A DNA stretch of 64,000 nucleotides from Paludibacteraceae bacterium (GCA_028694215.1 JAQUTW010000001.1:62001-126000); one strand, 5' to 3'; counted from the stretch's first letter, positions 55,120-64,000 are shown. Numbers and translations: made by a program. Notes: generated from the letters alone by a model not told the origin.

Positions 55120-55127
55120 CAAAAATA
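55120..55127 (-). promoter_or_regulatory. Promoter of tetR operon
   Basis: The minus strand reads TATTTTTG, matching TAnnTTTG, 16 bases upstream of the tetR ATG. Confidence 0.5.
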
Positions 55128-55170
55128 TAAAATTTCTTGTTATTAACACCCCAAAAACAAAGATTATTTT

Positions 55171-55190
55171 CACACTTTAATTAAAGTGTG
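55171..55190. promoter_or_regulatory. Perfect 20-bp palindrome, candidate TetR operator
   Basis: CACACTTTAATTAAAGTGTG is its own reverse complement. It lies between the divergent tetR and pyrG genes, 43 bases upstream of the tetR -7 motif and 51 bases upstream of the pyrG -7 motif. Its length and symmetry fit a TetR dimer site. Confidence 0.6.
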
Positions 55191-55241
55191 CATATTTATT
55201 GTTTGACATTTTAAAAAATTCATAATGAGTCATTTTTTTTG

Positions 55242-55249
55242 TACCTTTG
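55242..55249 (+). promoter_or_regulatory. Promoter of pyrG-yidC
   Basis: TACCTTTG is a perfect -7 motif, 26 bases before the pyrG ATG. Confidence 0.65.
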
Positions 55250-55275
55250 CAACTTATTTATAAAATTCATTCTAT

Positions 55276-56877
55276 ATGTCGGACACCAAGTATATTTTTG
55301 TAACCGGCGGAGTAGCTTCTTCGCTTGGGAAAGGTATTATATCCGCATCTTTGGGCAAACTGCTGCAAGCTCGCGGTTATCGGGTAACCAACCAAAAATT
55401 AGACCCTTACATCAATATTGATCCGGGAACATTAAATCCTTATGAACATGGGGAGTGTTATGTTACTGTTGATGGACATGAAGCCGATTTGGATTTGGGA
55501 CATTATGAACGTTTTCTAAATGTTCAAACACATAAATCGAACAATATAACCAGCGGACGTATTTATCAAAATGTTATTCAACGTGAAAGGCATGGCGATT
55601 TTTTGGGAAAAACCGTTCAGGTAATCCCGCACATCACCGATGAAATTATTCGCAATATCAAGCAATTGGGAACTAACAATCAGTTCGATTTTGTAATTAC
55701 AGAAATAGGCGGAACTGTTGGCGATATAGAATCACTTCCATACATAGAAAGTGTACGACAAATGCTTTGGAATATGCGCAAAAACTGCTGCTGTATTCAC
55801 TTAACGTATGTTCCTTATTTGGCAGCTACCGGCGAACTTAAAACAAAACCAACACAACACTCTGTAAAAGAATTGCAGCAAGAAGGTGTTCAACCCGATA
55901 TTTTGGTGCTTCGAACAGAACACCCCGTTACCAAAGAAGTACGTAAAAAAGTGGCACTTTTTTGCAATGTAGATTTAGATGCAGTTATAGAATCGGCGGA
56001 TGTCAAAACAATCTATGAAGTTCCGATAAGAATGCAAAAAGAAGGTTTAGACAAAGTGGTACTCCGAAAATTGGGGGTTCCTGATGATAAACCTACCGAC
56101 ATGAAAGATTGGAATGCTTTTCTTGATAAGCTCAATAATGCCAAAGAAGAAGTTAAAATAGGTTTGGTAGGTAAATATGTCAAACTGCCCGATGCCTATA
56201 AATCCATTACCGAATCATTAATACACGCTTCAGCATATAATAATCGCAAACTTAATCTTAAACTTATTTTATCCGAAGATATAACAGAAGAAAACAGTGC
56301 AAAAATATTAGACGGGTTAGATGGCATTTTAATTGCACCCGGTTTTGGAGAACGTGGAACAGAGGGCAAAATTTCGGCTGTGAAATTTGCTCGTGAAAAC
56401 AATATTCCTTGTTTGGGCATCTGTTTAGGTATGCAATGTATGGCTATTGAGTTTGCTCGCAATGTGTTAGGATTGAAAGGCGCACACAGCACAGAATTAG
56501 ATCCCTCTACACCATATAAAGTTATTGATATTATGGAAAGCCAAAAAACTGTACTGCAAAAAGGTGGCAGTATGCGTCTTGGAGCTTTCAATTGCGAAAT
56601 AAAAGACGGAACGCTTATAAAATCGATTTACGGAAAAGACATTATCAGTGAACGTCATCGTCATCGTTTTGAATTTAACAACGAATACAAAGCAGAGTTT
56701 GAAGCCAATGGCATGATTTGCTCCGGCATCAATCCTGAAACAAATTTAGTAGAAATCATAGAACTACCTCAAAACAAATGGTTTATAGGTGTTCAATTCC
56801 ATCCGGAATATAGTAGCACCGTTTTAAATCCACATCCTTTATTTATTAATTTTGTAAAAGCGGCTATTGAGAAGTAG
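55276..56877 (+). CDS. pyrG: CTP synthase
   Basis: CTP synthase aminates UTP to CTP. The 533-residue protein has the synthase domain with GGVASSLGKGIISASLGKLL and INIDPGTLNPYEHGEC. A glutamine amidotransferase domain has LGICLGMQCMAIEFARN (catalytic Cys) and the His/Glu block VQFHPEYSST. Length and order match the family. yidC follows after 16 bases. Confidence 0.97.
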   Translation: MSDTKYIFVTGGVASSLGKGIISASLGKLLQARGYRVTNQKLDPYINIDPGTLNPYEHGECYVTVDGHEADLDLGHYERFLNVQTHKSNNITSGRIYQNVIQRERHGDFLGKTVQVIPHITDEIIRNIKQLGTNNQFDFVITEIGGTVGDIESLPYIESVRQMLWNMRKNCCCIHLTYVPYLAATGELKTKPTQHSVKELQQEGVQPDILVLRTEHPVTKEVRKKVALFCNVDLDAVIESADVKTIYEVPIRMQKEGLDKVVLRKLGVPDDKPTDMKDWNAFLDKLNNAKEEVKIGLVGKYVKLPDAYKSITESLIHASAYNNRKLNLKLILSEDITEENSAKILDGLDGILIAPGFGERGTEGKISAVKFARENNIPCLGICLGMQCMAIEFARNVLGLKGAHSTELDPSTPYKVIDIMESQKTVLQKGGSMRLGAFNCEIKDGTLIKSIYGKDIISERHRHRFEFNNEYKAEFEANGMICSGINPETNLVEIIELPQNKWFIGVQFHPEYSSTVLNPHPLFINFVKAAIEK

Positions 56878-56893
56878 CCAGATTTTTTAATTT

Positions 56894-58765
56894 ATGGACA
56901 AAAACACGATTATTGGGTTTGTTCTTATTGCAGCCATTTTAATTGGCTTTAGCTGGTTGAACAAACCTTCGGAAGAAGAACTCGCGAAACGTAAACATTA
57001 CAATGATTCTATTACGCTTGTAAATCAAGCCAACGAAGCTGCTGCTTTGTTGCAACAAGAGATGCAGCAAAACGATACAGCTACAAAAGAAACTGTTGTT
57101 CCAACACTATCTCTTAAAACTTCCATGGGCACAGAAGAGTTTGTAACCATTGAAAACGATTTATTAAAATTAGTTTTTTCCACTAAAGGCGGCTTTGTAT
57201 ATTCGGCGGAACTTAAACAATTTAGAACGCACGATTCTTTGCCACTGATTTTATTTAACGGACCAGATGAAAATCTGATAAATTTTGCATTTCTTACGGT
57301 CAACAATCGCATATTAAACAGTAGTGAACTCTACTTCAAACCGTTTGTTACACGTACAGACAGCAATTCGACAGTAACCATGCGCTTGGCTGTCGATTCG
57401 GTAAGTTATATTGATTTCGTATATGATTTACCAAAGGATAATTACATGGTGGATTTCAAAATTGTGCCCCACAATATGACCGAGGTTTTGGATGCACGCA
57501 TGCAAAGTGTAGAACTCACATGGACCGAAAAAATTCGCCAACAAGAAAAAAGTCGTAAGTTTGAAAATCGCTATGCAACCCTTAATTTCAAATATACAGG
57601 TGATGATATGGAGGCGCTTAGTGAATCAAAAAATGACAGAAAACAAGGAGCCGGACGAATTAATTGGATTGCATTCAAAGACCAATTTTTCAGCAGTATT
57701 TTAATCGCTGACAAATCGTTTCGTTCAGGAACATTTGAAAGCAATATGGCCAAAGATAATTCTAAATATCTAAAATTTTATTCGACACGTACAGCTGTCG
57801 ATTTGGATCCAAGTGGTCAACAGCCGACAAATTTAAAATTATATTATGGTCCAAATCAATATAAAATTTTGGATTCCTATAATAAAAACATGCCGGAAGG
57901 TGTTGACAAGTGGGAGTTGGAAGAACTTATTCCTTTGGGATGGAGTTTATTTCGATGGATTAGCAAATGGCTAATTATTCCATTATTTAATTTCTTTGGC
58001 AGCTTTATTTCCAATTATGGTATTATTATTCTTTTGCTTACCATTGTGGTAAAACTCATTTTATTGCCTTTTACCTTCAAATCGTATATGTCATCGGCAA
58101 AAATGCGTGTGCTTAAACCGCAAATTGATGAAATTAATGCAAAAATACCACCCGAAAAAGCGATGGAACGTCAACAGGCAACCATGAACTTGTATCAAAA
58201 AGTAGGGGTCAGCCCTATGAGCGGGTGTTTACCATTACTTTTACAAATGCCTATCTTATTTGCCATGTTCAGCTTTTTTCCTGCCAGTATCGAATTACGG
58301 CAGCAAAGCTTCTTATGGGCGCAAGACCTTTCGAGTTATGACCCGATAATCAGTTGGGACGCTTATATTCCGATTATTACGCCTTATTTTGGTAACCACA
58401 TCAGTTTATTTTGTTTGCTGATGACCATTACCAATATTATTTATACCAAAATAAACATGGCATCGCAAGGTGGTGGAGGCGAGCAAATGAAAATGATGAA
58501 ATGGATGATGTATTTGATGCCATTGATGTTCCTTTTCATGTTCAATGATTATGCTTCAGGATTAAGTTATTATTACTTTATTTCATTGCTTATTACTATC
58601 GGACAAACTTATCTGTTCCGTTTGTCTGTTAATGAAGAAAAATTGCTGAAACAGTTGGAAGCCAACAAGAAAAAGCCTAAAAAGAAAAGCGGTTTCATGG
58701 CTCGTTTGGAAGAAGCACAACGTTTGCAGCAACAACAAATGAAACAACAGAACAAGAAAAAATAA
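56894..58765 (+). CDS. yidC: Membrane protein insertase YidC
   Basis: The 623-residue protein has an N-terminal membrane segment (IIGFVLIAAILIGFSW) and a large periplasmic domain (about 60-360). A C-terminal insertase core of five transmembrane segments follows, with the LYQKVGVSPMSGCLPLLLQM block and GGGGEQMKMMKWMMYLMPL. A basic, Gln-rich tail follows. This is the long, Gram-negative type. It inserts inner-membrane proteins. Confidence 0.96.
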   Translation: MDKNTIIGFVLIAAILIGFSWLNKPSEEELAKRKHYNDSITLVNQANEAAALLQQEMQQNDTATKETVVPTLSLKTSMGTEEFVTIENDLLKLVFSTKGGFVYSAELKQFRTHDSLPLILFNGPDENLINFAFLTVNNRILNSSELYFKPFVTRTDSNSTVTMRLAVDSVSYIDFVYDLPKDNYMVDFKIVPHNMTEVLDARMQSVELTWTEKIRQQEKSRKFENRYATLNFKYTGDDMEALSESKNDRKQGAGRINWIAFKDQFFSSILIADKSFRSGTFESNMAKDNSKYLKFYSTRTAVDLDPSGQQPTNLKLYYGPNQYKILDSYNKNMPEGVDKWELEELIPLGWSLFRWISKWLIIPLFNFFGSFISNYGIIILLLTIVVKLILLPFTFKSYMSSAKMRVLKPQIDEINAKIPPEKAMERQQATMNLYQKVGVSPMSGCLPLLLQMPILFAMFSFFPASIELRQQSFLWAQDLSSYDPIISWDAYIPIITPYFGNHISLFCLLMTITNIIYTKINMASQGGGGEQMKMMKWMMYLMPLMFLFMFNDYASGLSYYYFISLLITIGQTYLFRLSVNEEKLLKQLEANKKKPKKKSGFMARLEEAQRLQQQQMKQQNKKK

Positions 58766-58782
58766 ATCTGTATCTGATTATA

Positions 58783-58822
58783 AAATCCCGCCCTTTTTAT
58801 AGAGAGAAAGAGTGGGATTTTT
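58783..58822 (+). terminator. Terminator of pyrG-yidC
   Basis: AAATCCCGC pairs with GTGGGATTT (9 bp, one G-U) around a CTTT-AAAG sub-stem, with T residues at the end. Confidence 0.65.
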
Positions 58823-58831
58823 AGTGTCATT

Positions 58832-58863
58832 TTTGGGTGTATAAAAAGAAATACTTATATTTG
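58832..58863 (+). promoter_or_regulatory. Promoter of endonuclease gene
   Basis: TTTG (58832-58835), 20 bases and TATATTTG (58856-58863) form a complete -33/-7 promoter, 40 bases before the ATG. Confidence 0.65.
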
Positions 58864-58903
58864 CAATCCTATATAATATTTTTTGAAATAAAATTATTGT
58901 TTT

Positions 58904-60919
58904 ATGAAACGAATTACTCTTTTAGTTTTATCTACATTCTTTTGTGTTTGCTCATTTGCTGCAATTACCCATGGTAGCAAAGAAGGAGTTGGTGGTCAAG
59001 AAGAAGCAAGCGTACCGGCTCTTGTTCGATTTAAAGCGTATGCTACTATTTGGACTGCACCTGTTATAGACTATCGTTATTGGGATATCGCACAAAATAA
59101 ATGGGTTGAATTTGCTTCAGTAGGAGCAATGAGAAAAGTGTCGGTAATTGACAATAGTCCTTATGTCATTTGGGAATACGATATTGATCAAGACGCCTAT
59201 ACACTGGCAGAGCGTGCCAATGCCGAATTACAGATACGTATAGGACAAGGTAACCGAGTGTTATCTACACAATATGTAACAGCTCCTACTTACAATGATT
59301 CGGTACTTTATACGGCATCAAACATTCCTGCTCAAACGGTTACGGAGAATAACACCAACTACACAATGGGCTATTTGTATAAAATGACTTGGAATGATCC
59401 CGATTTCCATAAATATTATGCATCATTGGAAGGAAAATCCGGTTATGAATTGCGCCGTGCCGTGACTGATATTATTGGTGATCCGAGTGTTATTAGTTAT
59501 GGCGCTTTACGTTCAGCCTATAAACTGACAGATGTGAGGTCAGATGGTTCGATGTGGGATATGTATTCCAATTGTGGCGGAACGTATTATGATCCGGCAG
59601 GAGAATCAGGAGGTGTAGAAGAATGTTCGGCTGGTTATAACAGAGAGCATTCGTTGCCTAAATCGTGGTGGAAACATGTAGATACGGCACCTCTGAAAAT
59701 GTACAGCGATATTGTACATGTAATACCTACAAATAGTACGATAAACAGTGCACGTGGTGCCTATCCGTATAGCGAAATAGCCAATCCGACAACAACTTAT
59801 GGAAACGGAAGTAAAGCGGGAAACAGTTCATACCCGGGTTATACCAATTCGGCTTTTGATCCTGCAGATGCATACAAAGGCGATTTGGCGCGCATCTATT
59901 TTTATATGACAATTTGCTATCCGAAAGCAAATTATACTCAATCTACATTTACGACAAGTGCCGGCAGCATTATTTTTACATTTGATACTATCAATGATTT
60001 TACGGCAATGGGACGCAGTTTGTTGATGAAGTGGCACCGCAATGATGTCGTTTCCGACAAGGAACACATTCGTAATGATGGTGTACAATCATTTCAAGGC
60101 AACCGCAATCCGTTTGTCGATATTCCGCAATTAGCTGAATATTTCTGGGGCAAAAAACAAGGTAAACCGTTCTATTTTGATCCATCGAAAGAGCCTGTAG
60201 AACCGGAGCAACCTTGCGCTGATATTGATTACAGTGAAGCTTTTACAAACACATTTGGAAAATTCAATATTTTGAATATGGTTGGTACGAAAACATGGAT
60301 AAATGACGCCACCTATGGTGCCAAAATAAATGGTAATGGCACAAATGTTGAGTCTTGGTTAATTTCCCCAATGTTCAATTTTTCAAAAAAGAAAAATGCC
60401 GTCATTACATTTGAGCAAGCTATTAATTACTGTTCAAATGCAGATGCATTAAAAACCAACCATACGCTTTGGATTTCAAAAGATTATGATTACAATCCGG
60501 CAGAAGCCACGTGGGAGCCATTGACCTTTTCTGCCATGCCAACAGGTACTAGTTGGACTTTTAAGGCTAATACAATAAATATCCCGCAATCTTATCTGAC
60601 AGACAGCATTCATATAGCTTTTAAATATCTGTCCACTACAACTCTTGCATCTGTTTGGGAAATTAGAAAATTTGTGCTAAAAGCTGAATGCTCTGAAAGT
60701 GCAGTAGAAGAACATTATGATAATGTAACTTGTATTTTTACGGATAATAACGGTATTGTAATTCAAAAATTACAACCTGCTACCATAGCTGTTTACGATT
60801 TGTTGGGACGTTGCTGTTTCCACTCGTCAAAAAATTATGAGAGTACCGTTCATATTCCTGTTGATGCAGGCATCTATTGTGTACGGATTGACAATACGAC
60901 TTACAAAGTAATTAAATAA
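58904..60919 (+). CDS. Secreted endonuclease I with anchor and T9SS sorting domains
   Basis: The 671-residue protein has a signal peptide (MKRITLLVLSTFFCVCSFAA). An N-terminal beta domain of unknown type (about 25-145) follows. The endonuclease I domain (about 165-410) has the catalytic block YNREHSLPKSWW and DIVHVIPTNSTINSARG. Then comes a choice-of-anchor J-like domain (about 425-590; YSEAFTNTFGKFNILNMVG) and a type A T9SS sorting domain (IAVYDLLGRCCFHSS, VDAGIYCVRID). It probably degrades extracellular DNA or RNA for nutrients or during biofilm turnover. Confidence 0.88.
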   Translation: MKRITLLVLSTFFCVCSFAAITHGSKEGVGGQEEASVPALVRFKAYATIWTAPVIDYRYWDIAQNKWVEFASVGAMRKVSVIDNSPYVIWEYDIDQDAYTLAERANAELQIRIGQGNRVLSTQYVTAPTYNDSVLYTASNIPAQTVTENNTNYTMGYLYKMTWNDPDFHKYYASLEGKSGYELRRAVTDIIGDPSVISYGALRSAYKLTDVRSDGSMWDMYSNCGGTYYDPAGESGGVEECSAGYNREHSLPKSWWKHVDTAPLKMYSDIVHVIPTNSTINSARGAYPYSEIANPTTTYGNGSKAGNSSYPGYTNSAFDPADAYKGDLARIYFYMTICYPKANYTQSTFTTSAGSIIFTFDTINDFTAMGRSLLMKWHRNDVVSDKEHIRNDGVQSFQGNRNPFVDIPQLAEYFWGKKQGKPFYFDPSKEPVEPEQPCADIDYSEAFTNTFGKFNILNMVGTKTWINDATYGAKINGNGTNVESWLISPMFNFSKKKNAVITFEQAINYCSNADALKTNHTLWISKDYDYNPAEATWEPLTFSAMPTGTSWTFKANTINIPQSYLTDSIHIAFKYLSTTTLASVWEIRKFVLKAECSESAVEEHYDNVTCIFTDNNGIVIQKLQPATIAVYDLLGRCCFHSSKNYESTVHIPVDAGIYCVRIDNTTYKVIK

Positions 60920-60939
60920 TAATCAGCAAATAAATTGAT

Positions 60940-60980
60940 ACAAAACGCAGCAAAATCCATTGGATTTTGCTGCGTTTTGT
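60940..60980. terminator. Bidirectional terminator with 19-bp perfect stem
   Basis: ACAAAACGCAGCAAAATCC (60940-60958) is perfectly complementary to 60962-60980 with a three-base loop. It sits between the convergent endonuclease and birA genes. Confidence 0.85.
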
Positions 60981-60991
60981 AAATGAATATG

Positions 60992-61723
60992 TTAATTCAC
61001 AAATTCTATTTCTTTAAAGAAAAACTCCTTGTTTTGCCCACTTTGAGTTTGTAAAATCAATATTCCCGATGGTTTTACACCCAAAAGTTTAGCTTCCACA
61101 ACTTTTGATGTTGCTTTGATAAGGAACGGATAAAACCCGTCGTTGCGGTAGAGCGCATCAAAATAACGTTGTTGGAGAGTATGATTAATTTTGCAATAGG
61201 AAGCGAGCATTGCGTCAATAATTTTTCCCAAAACCATTGTTCTGTCAAATTCATGTCCTGCAATTTGGCACATGGAAACAGGATTGGGTGCATCGCTAAA
61301 AAAATGTGTTTGATTTACATTGATACCTATTCCAACTATTGCCTGTTCCATTTTTCCTGCTATTACGGTCGTTTCAATTAAAATACCGCACAATTTTTTA
61401 TTGTTCCAATAAATATCATTTGGCCATTTTATTTTGACAGTTTCACCCAAAATATCGGATAGAGCCGTTTTTATGCCCAATGCTATTGCTTCTGAAAGGA
61501 GAAACTGACAGGCGATATCTAAAGTTGTAGGATAAAATAGTGTACTGAATAACAGGTTTTTACAACGCTCCGATTCCCATTTGTTGGCAGCTTGCCCACG
61601 TCCTGTTGTCTGAAAATCGCTTACAATGGTGTAACCTTCAGGCAAAACAGAGTTTTTGAGTTTTTCCCGTAACGCATCGTTGGTTGAGGTTGTTTCGGAA
61701 ATATGTGAAATCAGATTGTTCAT
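60992..61723 (-). CDS. birA: Biotin-[acetyl-CoA-carboxylase] ligase
   Basis: BirA makes biotinyl-AMP and attaches biotin to carrier lysines. The 243-residue protein has TTSTNDALR, the DFQTTGRGQAANKWES loop, KIKWPNDIYWNNKKLCGILI and GIGINVNQ. It has no N-terminal HTH, so it is a mono-functional ligase and not a repressor. The ATG at 61723 overlaps the dacB stop as ATGA, which supports it over the upstream start at 61753. Confidence 0.93.
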   Translation of the reverse strand: MNNLISHISETTSTNDALREKLKNSVLPEGYTIVSDFQTTGRGQAANKWESERCKNLLFSTLFYPTTLDIACQFLLSEAIALGIKTALSDILGETVKIKWPNDIYWNNKKLCGILIETTVIAGKMEQAIVGIGINVNQTHFFSDAPNPVSMCQIAGHEFDRTMVLGKIIDAMLASYCKINHTLQQRYFDALYRNDGFYPFLIKATSKVVEAKLLGVKPSGILILQTQSGQNKEFFFKEIEFVN

Positions 61724-63123
61724 TCGGTTGTTGTTACACTGTCGAGCAGCCATTGTTGAATAGCTTTGATAACAACCGATCGTGGTTGCGAAAAATTATT
61801 GACTGCTACGGTAAAAATATAATGATGTTTTCCGTCATTGATATAACCGGAATAACATTGAATATGCGACATACTGCCACTTTTTAGTTGCACACAACCT
61901 TGTAATCTTGTGTTTTTCAATATGTTACGAACTGTTCCATCTTTTCCTGCTTGTGGTAATGATGCCAAAAAATCTTCACTGTAACGACTCTTTGTATTCA
62001 TATACAGCAAAATTTCGTTTAAAAATTTTACAGTAAAAGTATTTTCGCGTGATAATCCGGAACCGTCTTGTTGCATAAACGAACTGACATCAATGCCTTT
62101 TTGTTCCCAAAATGATTTGATAATTCGTTTTGCACTGTCGTTGGTACCAACTCCGGTTTTGACAAACGCTATGTGTTTAAAAATATGTTCGGCATAGTGA
62201 TTGTTGCTTTGGAAATTGACTATTTTAATCATCTCTTTTAAAGCAGGAGAAGTGTGTATGTACAACTGTTTTCGTGATGTGGTGGAAACCGTAAAAATGG
62301 CAGTTTCATGACCCGAAACAGTAATGTTGTTTTCTTCTAATGCTTGTTTAAACTGTTGTGCCAAAAGTTGTGGAGGATTTGGAATGTCGCCACGTACTAC
62401 AAATGTTTTTCGGTAGGCGGGAATTGCTCCACGTAATATGCGTGTGTTACACAATGGTGCGCCGTAGATGTAGGCACTGTCGTAGTCAATTTTAGAAGCA
62501 CGTAACTGATTGTTTATTATCAGATTTGGATTTTCGGGTTTTATTTTGAACAGCACAGGTGTCGTTCCGACAGCATCTGTCTGAAAACTAAGGTACAACG
62601 TATTGTCGTTTATGGAAATGCCATATATTCCCGATGCGTAATAATTAGCCACATCAAGCCATGTCCAGCGAGGATTAAATCCTTCATCATCATAAGCAGA
62701 TGCGTCTGCCACAATATTTCCGGTTACTTTGGCTATGCCTGCACGCCGAACAGCTTCCGTCCACGTTTGCATAAAATTGCGGTCGCCAATAAAATCCGAA
62801 CCTAATGTAGGATCTCCAGTGCCACGAATATACAAATTGCCATTCAAAATGCTGTCTTGTATTGTGCCATCGTATTCTATGTAAGTTCTAAACCGGTAAT
62901 CGGCACCCAAAATTTCGAGTGCGGAAGCTGTGGTTATCAATTTGGTAATGGAAGCAGGCGTAATCGCGACCTCCGATTGATAATGTGTAATTCTCTCTCC
63001 TGTAATGGCATCATTAATGGCAAAACTTACCATTGCACCATTCAACTTTTGCTGCAATGTAGCTTGTCCCTTGCTTGGCAAAAAGAATATGAGGGAAAAA
63101 CAAAAAATTAATATGTAACGCAT
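61720..63123 (-). CDS. dacB: D-Ala-D-Ala carboxypeptidase/endopeptidase, PBP4 type
   Basis: This S13-family enzyme trims and cleaves peptidoglycan cross-links. From the ATG at 63123 (467 residues) there is a signal peptide (MRYILIFCFSLIFFLPSKGQ) and the SxxK motif SITK at 58-61. A long insert domain, DGSGLSREN and the KSG motif in VQLKSGSMSHIQCYSG follow. A start at 63132 would overlap the upstream gene and add three residues. It lies two bases after the PAP2-like gene stop. Confidence 0.9.
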   Translation of the reverse strand: MRYILIFCFSLIFFLPSKGQATLQQKLNGAMVSFAINDAITGERITHYQSEVAITPASITKLITTASALEILGADYRFRTYIEYDGTIQDSILNGNLYIRGTGDPTLGSDFIGDRNFMQTWTEAVRRAGIAKVTGNIVADASAYDDEGFNPRWTWLDVANYYASGIYGISINDNTLYLSFQTDAVGTTPVLFKIKPENPNLIINNQLRASKIDYDSAYIYGAPLCNTRILRGAIPAYRKTFVVRGDIPNPPQLLAQQFKQALEENNITVSGHETAIFTVSTTSRKQLYIHTSPALKEMIKIVNFQSNNHYAEHIFKHIAFVKTGVGTNDSAKRIIKSFWEQKGIDVSSFMQQDGSGLSRENTFTVKFLNEILLYMNTKSRYSEDFLASLPQAGKDGTVRNILKNTRLQGCVQLKSGSMSHIQCYSGYINDGKHHYIFTVAVNNFSQPRSVVIKAIQQWLLDSVTTTE

Positions 63124-63125
63124 GT

Positions 63126-63731
63126 TTACCATAGTAAAGCCGGAAAAAACGTACAACAAAATCCCAAGCAGAACCCTGCAAATGTTTGGGCTAAAGTATG
63201 TGCTTTAAGGTAGATGCGGCACGAAGCCACAATGCCTGAAAGTAGAATGACGCACACAAACAATCCGACAGGATTGGCATTAACCAAGAAAGCACCTGCA
63301 AAAACTGCTCCGCAAAAACCGCCCATGCCACTCATGTGAGCACTTATTTTCCACGAAAAATTAATCATAATCATGCAAATAAGGCTGATAGAAACACCTA
63401 ACATTACACGAACAATCCAAAGATTTAGATTGACCATCCATAAAAATACGGCACACAGCAGATAACAGAAGAAACAGATGATATAAGGTATTGTTCGTTC
63501 CGCTTTGTCGTCGATAAAATAATCCTTTACCTTTTTGGTTTTTATAAGACACAAAATAACCAAAGCAGGAACGATTGCCGTGAACAGTGCAACTCCGAAA
63601 AGAATAAAAAGTTTTTGACCAATGGTGTAATAATATTGATAAATCGGTAGATTTAACAATAAAATGATGCCATATAATGGAAGAAACAGCGGTTGAAAAA
63701 CAATGGATATTATTTGAGCAAAATTGCGCAT
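63126..63731 (-). CDS. PAP2-like membrane protein
   Basis: The 201-residue protein has about six transmembrane segments. Weak PAP2 phosphatase motifs are visible: DDKAERTIPY for KxxxxxxRP, NFSWKISAHMSGMGG for the PSGH loop and CRIYLKAHTLAQTFAG for the RxxxxxHxxxD block. It may dephosphorylate a lipid carrier such as undecaprenyl diphosphate, which would fit its operon with dacB. Several residues differ from classic PAP2 enzymes, so activity is not certain. Confidence 0.7.
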   Translation of the reverse strand: MRNFAQIISIVFQPLFLPLYGIILLLNLPIYQYYYTIGQKLFILFGVALFTAIVPALVILCLIKTKKVKDYFIDDKAERTIPYIICFFCYLLCAVFLWMVNLNLWIVRVMLGVSISLICMIMINFSWKISAHMSGMGGFCGAVFAGAFLVNANPVGLFVCVILLSGIVASCRIYLKAHTLAQTFAGFCLGFCCTFFPALLW

Positions 63732-63867
63732 TTATGTTCGGATTTTTTACAAAGATGTTTATATTCGCTATAAAACAAGGAAACGAATACGTTTATTTTC
63801 AATTAATTAGCGGTATAAATATGAATTAATTGCCATAAACAAAGTTACCTGAATTTTTGAAACTTAC

Positions 63868-63888
63868 AAAAAACTCCCCTATAAGGGG
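63868..63888 (-). terminator. Terminator after the last partial gene
   Basis: On the minus strand, CCCCT, TAT and AGGGG are followed by AG and six T residues. It lies 40 bases after the stop of the partial minus-strand frame. Confidence 0.55.
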
Positions 63889-63927
63889 CAAACCGTGCAC
63901 TGTGTTACGTTAAATATCTGGTTACCG

Positions 63928-64000
63928 TTATTCATTTTTAGTATTTTTCTTTTGATATAATAAGAGGTCATTGTCAATATCAACAAATATTGTTGTGGTT
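63928..64000 (-). CDS. Possible C-terminus of a minus-strand gene, cut by window edge
   Basis: One minus-strand frame is open from the window edge to a TAA at 63928-63930, ending VDIDNDLLLYQKKNTKNE. A terminator-like hairpin follows 40 bases later, which supports a real gene end. The fragment is too short to assign. The rest of 63732-63927 is AT-rich, with only a near-consensus -7 (CATCTTTG, minus, 63750-63757) for the PAP2-like gene. Confidence 0.35.
   Translation of the reverse strand, partial: TTTIFVDIDNDLLLYQKKNTKNE

Noticed and set aside
1-64000. CRISPR arrays, insertion sequences, integrases, toxin-antitoxin pairs and phage genes.
   Set aside because: No repeat-spacer pattern, transposase, recombinase or phage structural motif was seen on either strand.

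Overview
The window looks like chromosomal DNA from a member of the Bacteroidales (phylum Bacteroidota). The genome is AT-rich. At least 18 genes or operons are preceded by the Bacteroidota -7 promoter motif TAnnTTTG, some with a TTTG about 20 bases further upstream. Signs of the type IX secretion system (T9SS) recur: C-terminal sorting domains, a GldH lipoprotein and a bacterial glutaminyl cyclase. The suf-type Fe-S operon, the DivIC and LptE genes and the glycine-lipid acyltransferases also fit this order. There are no rRNA genes, insertion sequences, CRISPR arrays or prophage. Most of the window is core genome in tight operons, and the unusual content is mostly regulatory or in gene arrangement.

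Layout: 1-6.1 kb holds a large secreted beta-sandwich protein (cut by the window edge) and an era-der-cstA operon, all on the minus strand. 6.2-7.8 kb is a small accessory patch: a broken T9SS/InlB-repeat gene, a small HTH protein, and upstream of it a structured RNA with its own promoter and terminator. 7.8-11.1 kb has an MFS transporter and a RimK-like ATP-grasp/GNAT pair. 11.1-16.6 kb has divIC, dnaX, sppA, a glutaminyl cyclase and a gamma carbonic anhydrase. 16.9-22.5 kb has acpP-fabF, a XRE-cupin regulator with an acyl-CoA ligase, a radical SAM protein and a glycosyltransferase.

22.7-26.8 kb is a complete Phe/Tyr biosynthesis operon (prephenate dehydratase, aminotransferase, DAHP synthase-chorismate mutase, prephenate dehydrogenase). 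It is preceded by a 24-codon leader peptide with the run FFSYFYFYFY and mutually exclusive antiterminator and terminator hairpins, which is the layout of ribosome-mediated transcription attenuation. This is the most interesting feature in the window. It is followed by tRNA-Pro(GGG), secG and a secreted Ig-like protein. 29.2-35.4 kb (minus) has htpG, pgk, hisD-hisG and a tiny acidic lipoprotein. 35.5-39.0 kb (minus) is a holB-ricT-gldH-trmB operon.

39.2-49.7 kb (plus) is a long collinear run: a sigma-54-type activator, lptE, sufB-pnuC-sufC-sufD-sufS (pnuC sits inside the suf operon), a glycine-lipid O-acyltransferase, two tandem N-acyltransferase paralogs and an unrecognised membrane-anchored protein. 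49.7-55.1 kb (minus) is a five-gene envelope operon headed by a TetR regulator, with a perfect 20-bp palindrome between tetR and the divergent pyrG. 55.3-60.9 kb has pyrG, yidC and a secreted endonuclease I. 61.0-63.7 kb (minus) has a PAP2-like membrane protein, dacB and birA, and the last 73 bases probably hold the 3' end of another minus-strand gene followed by a terminator.
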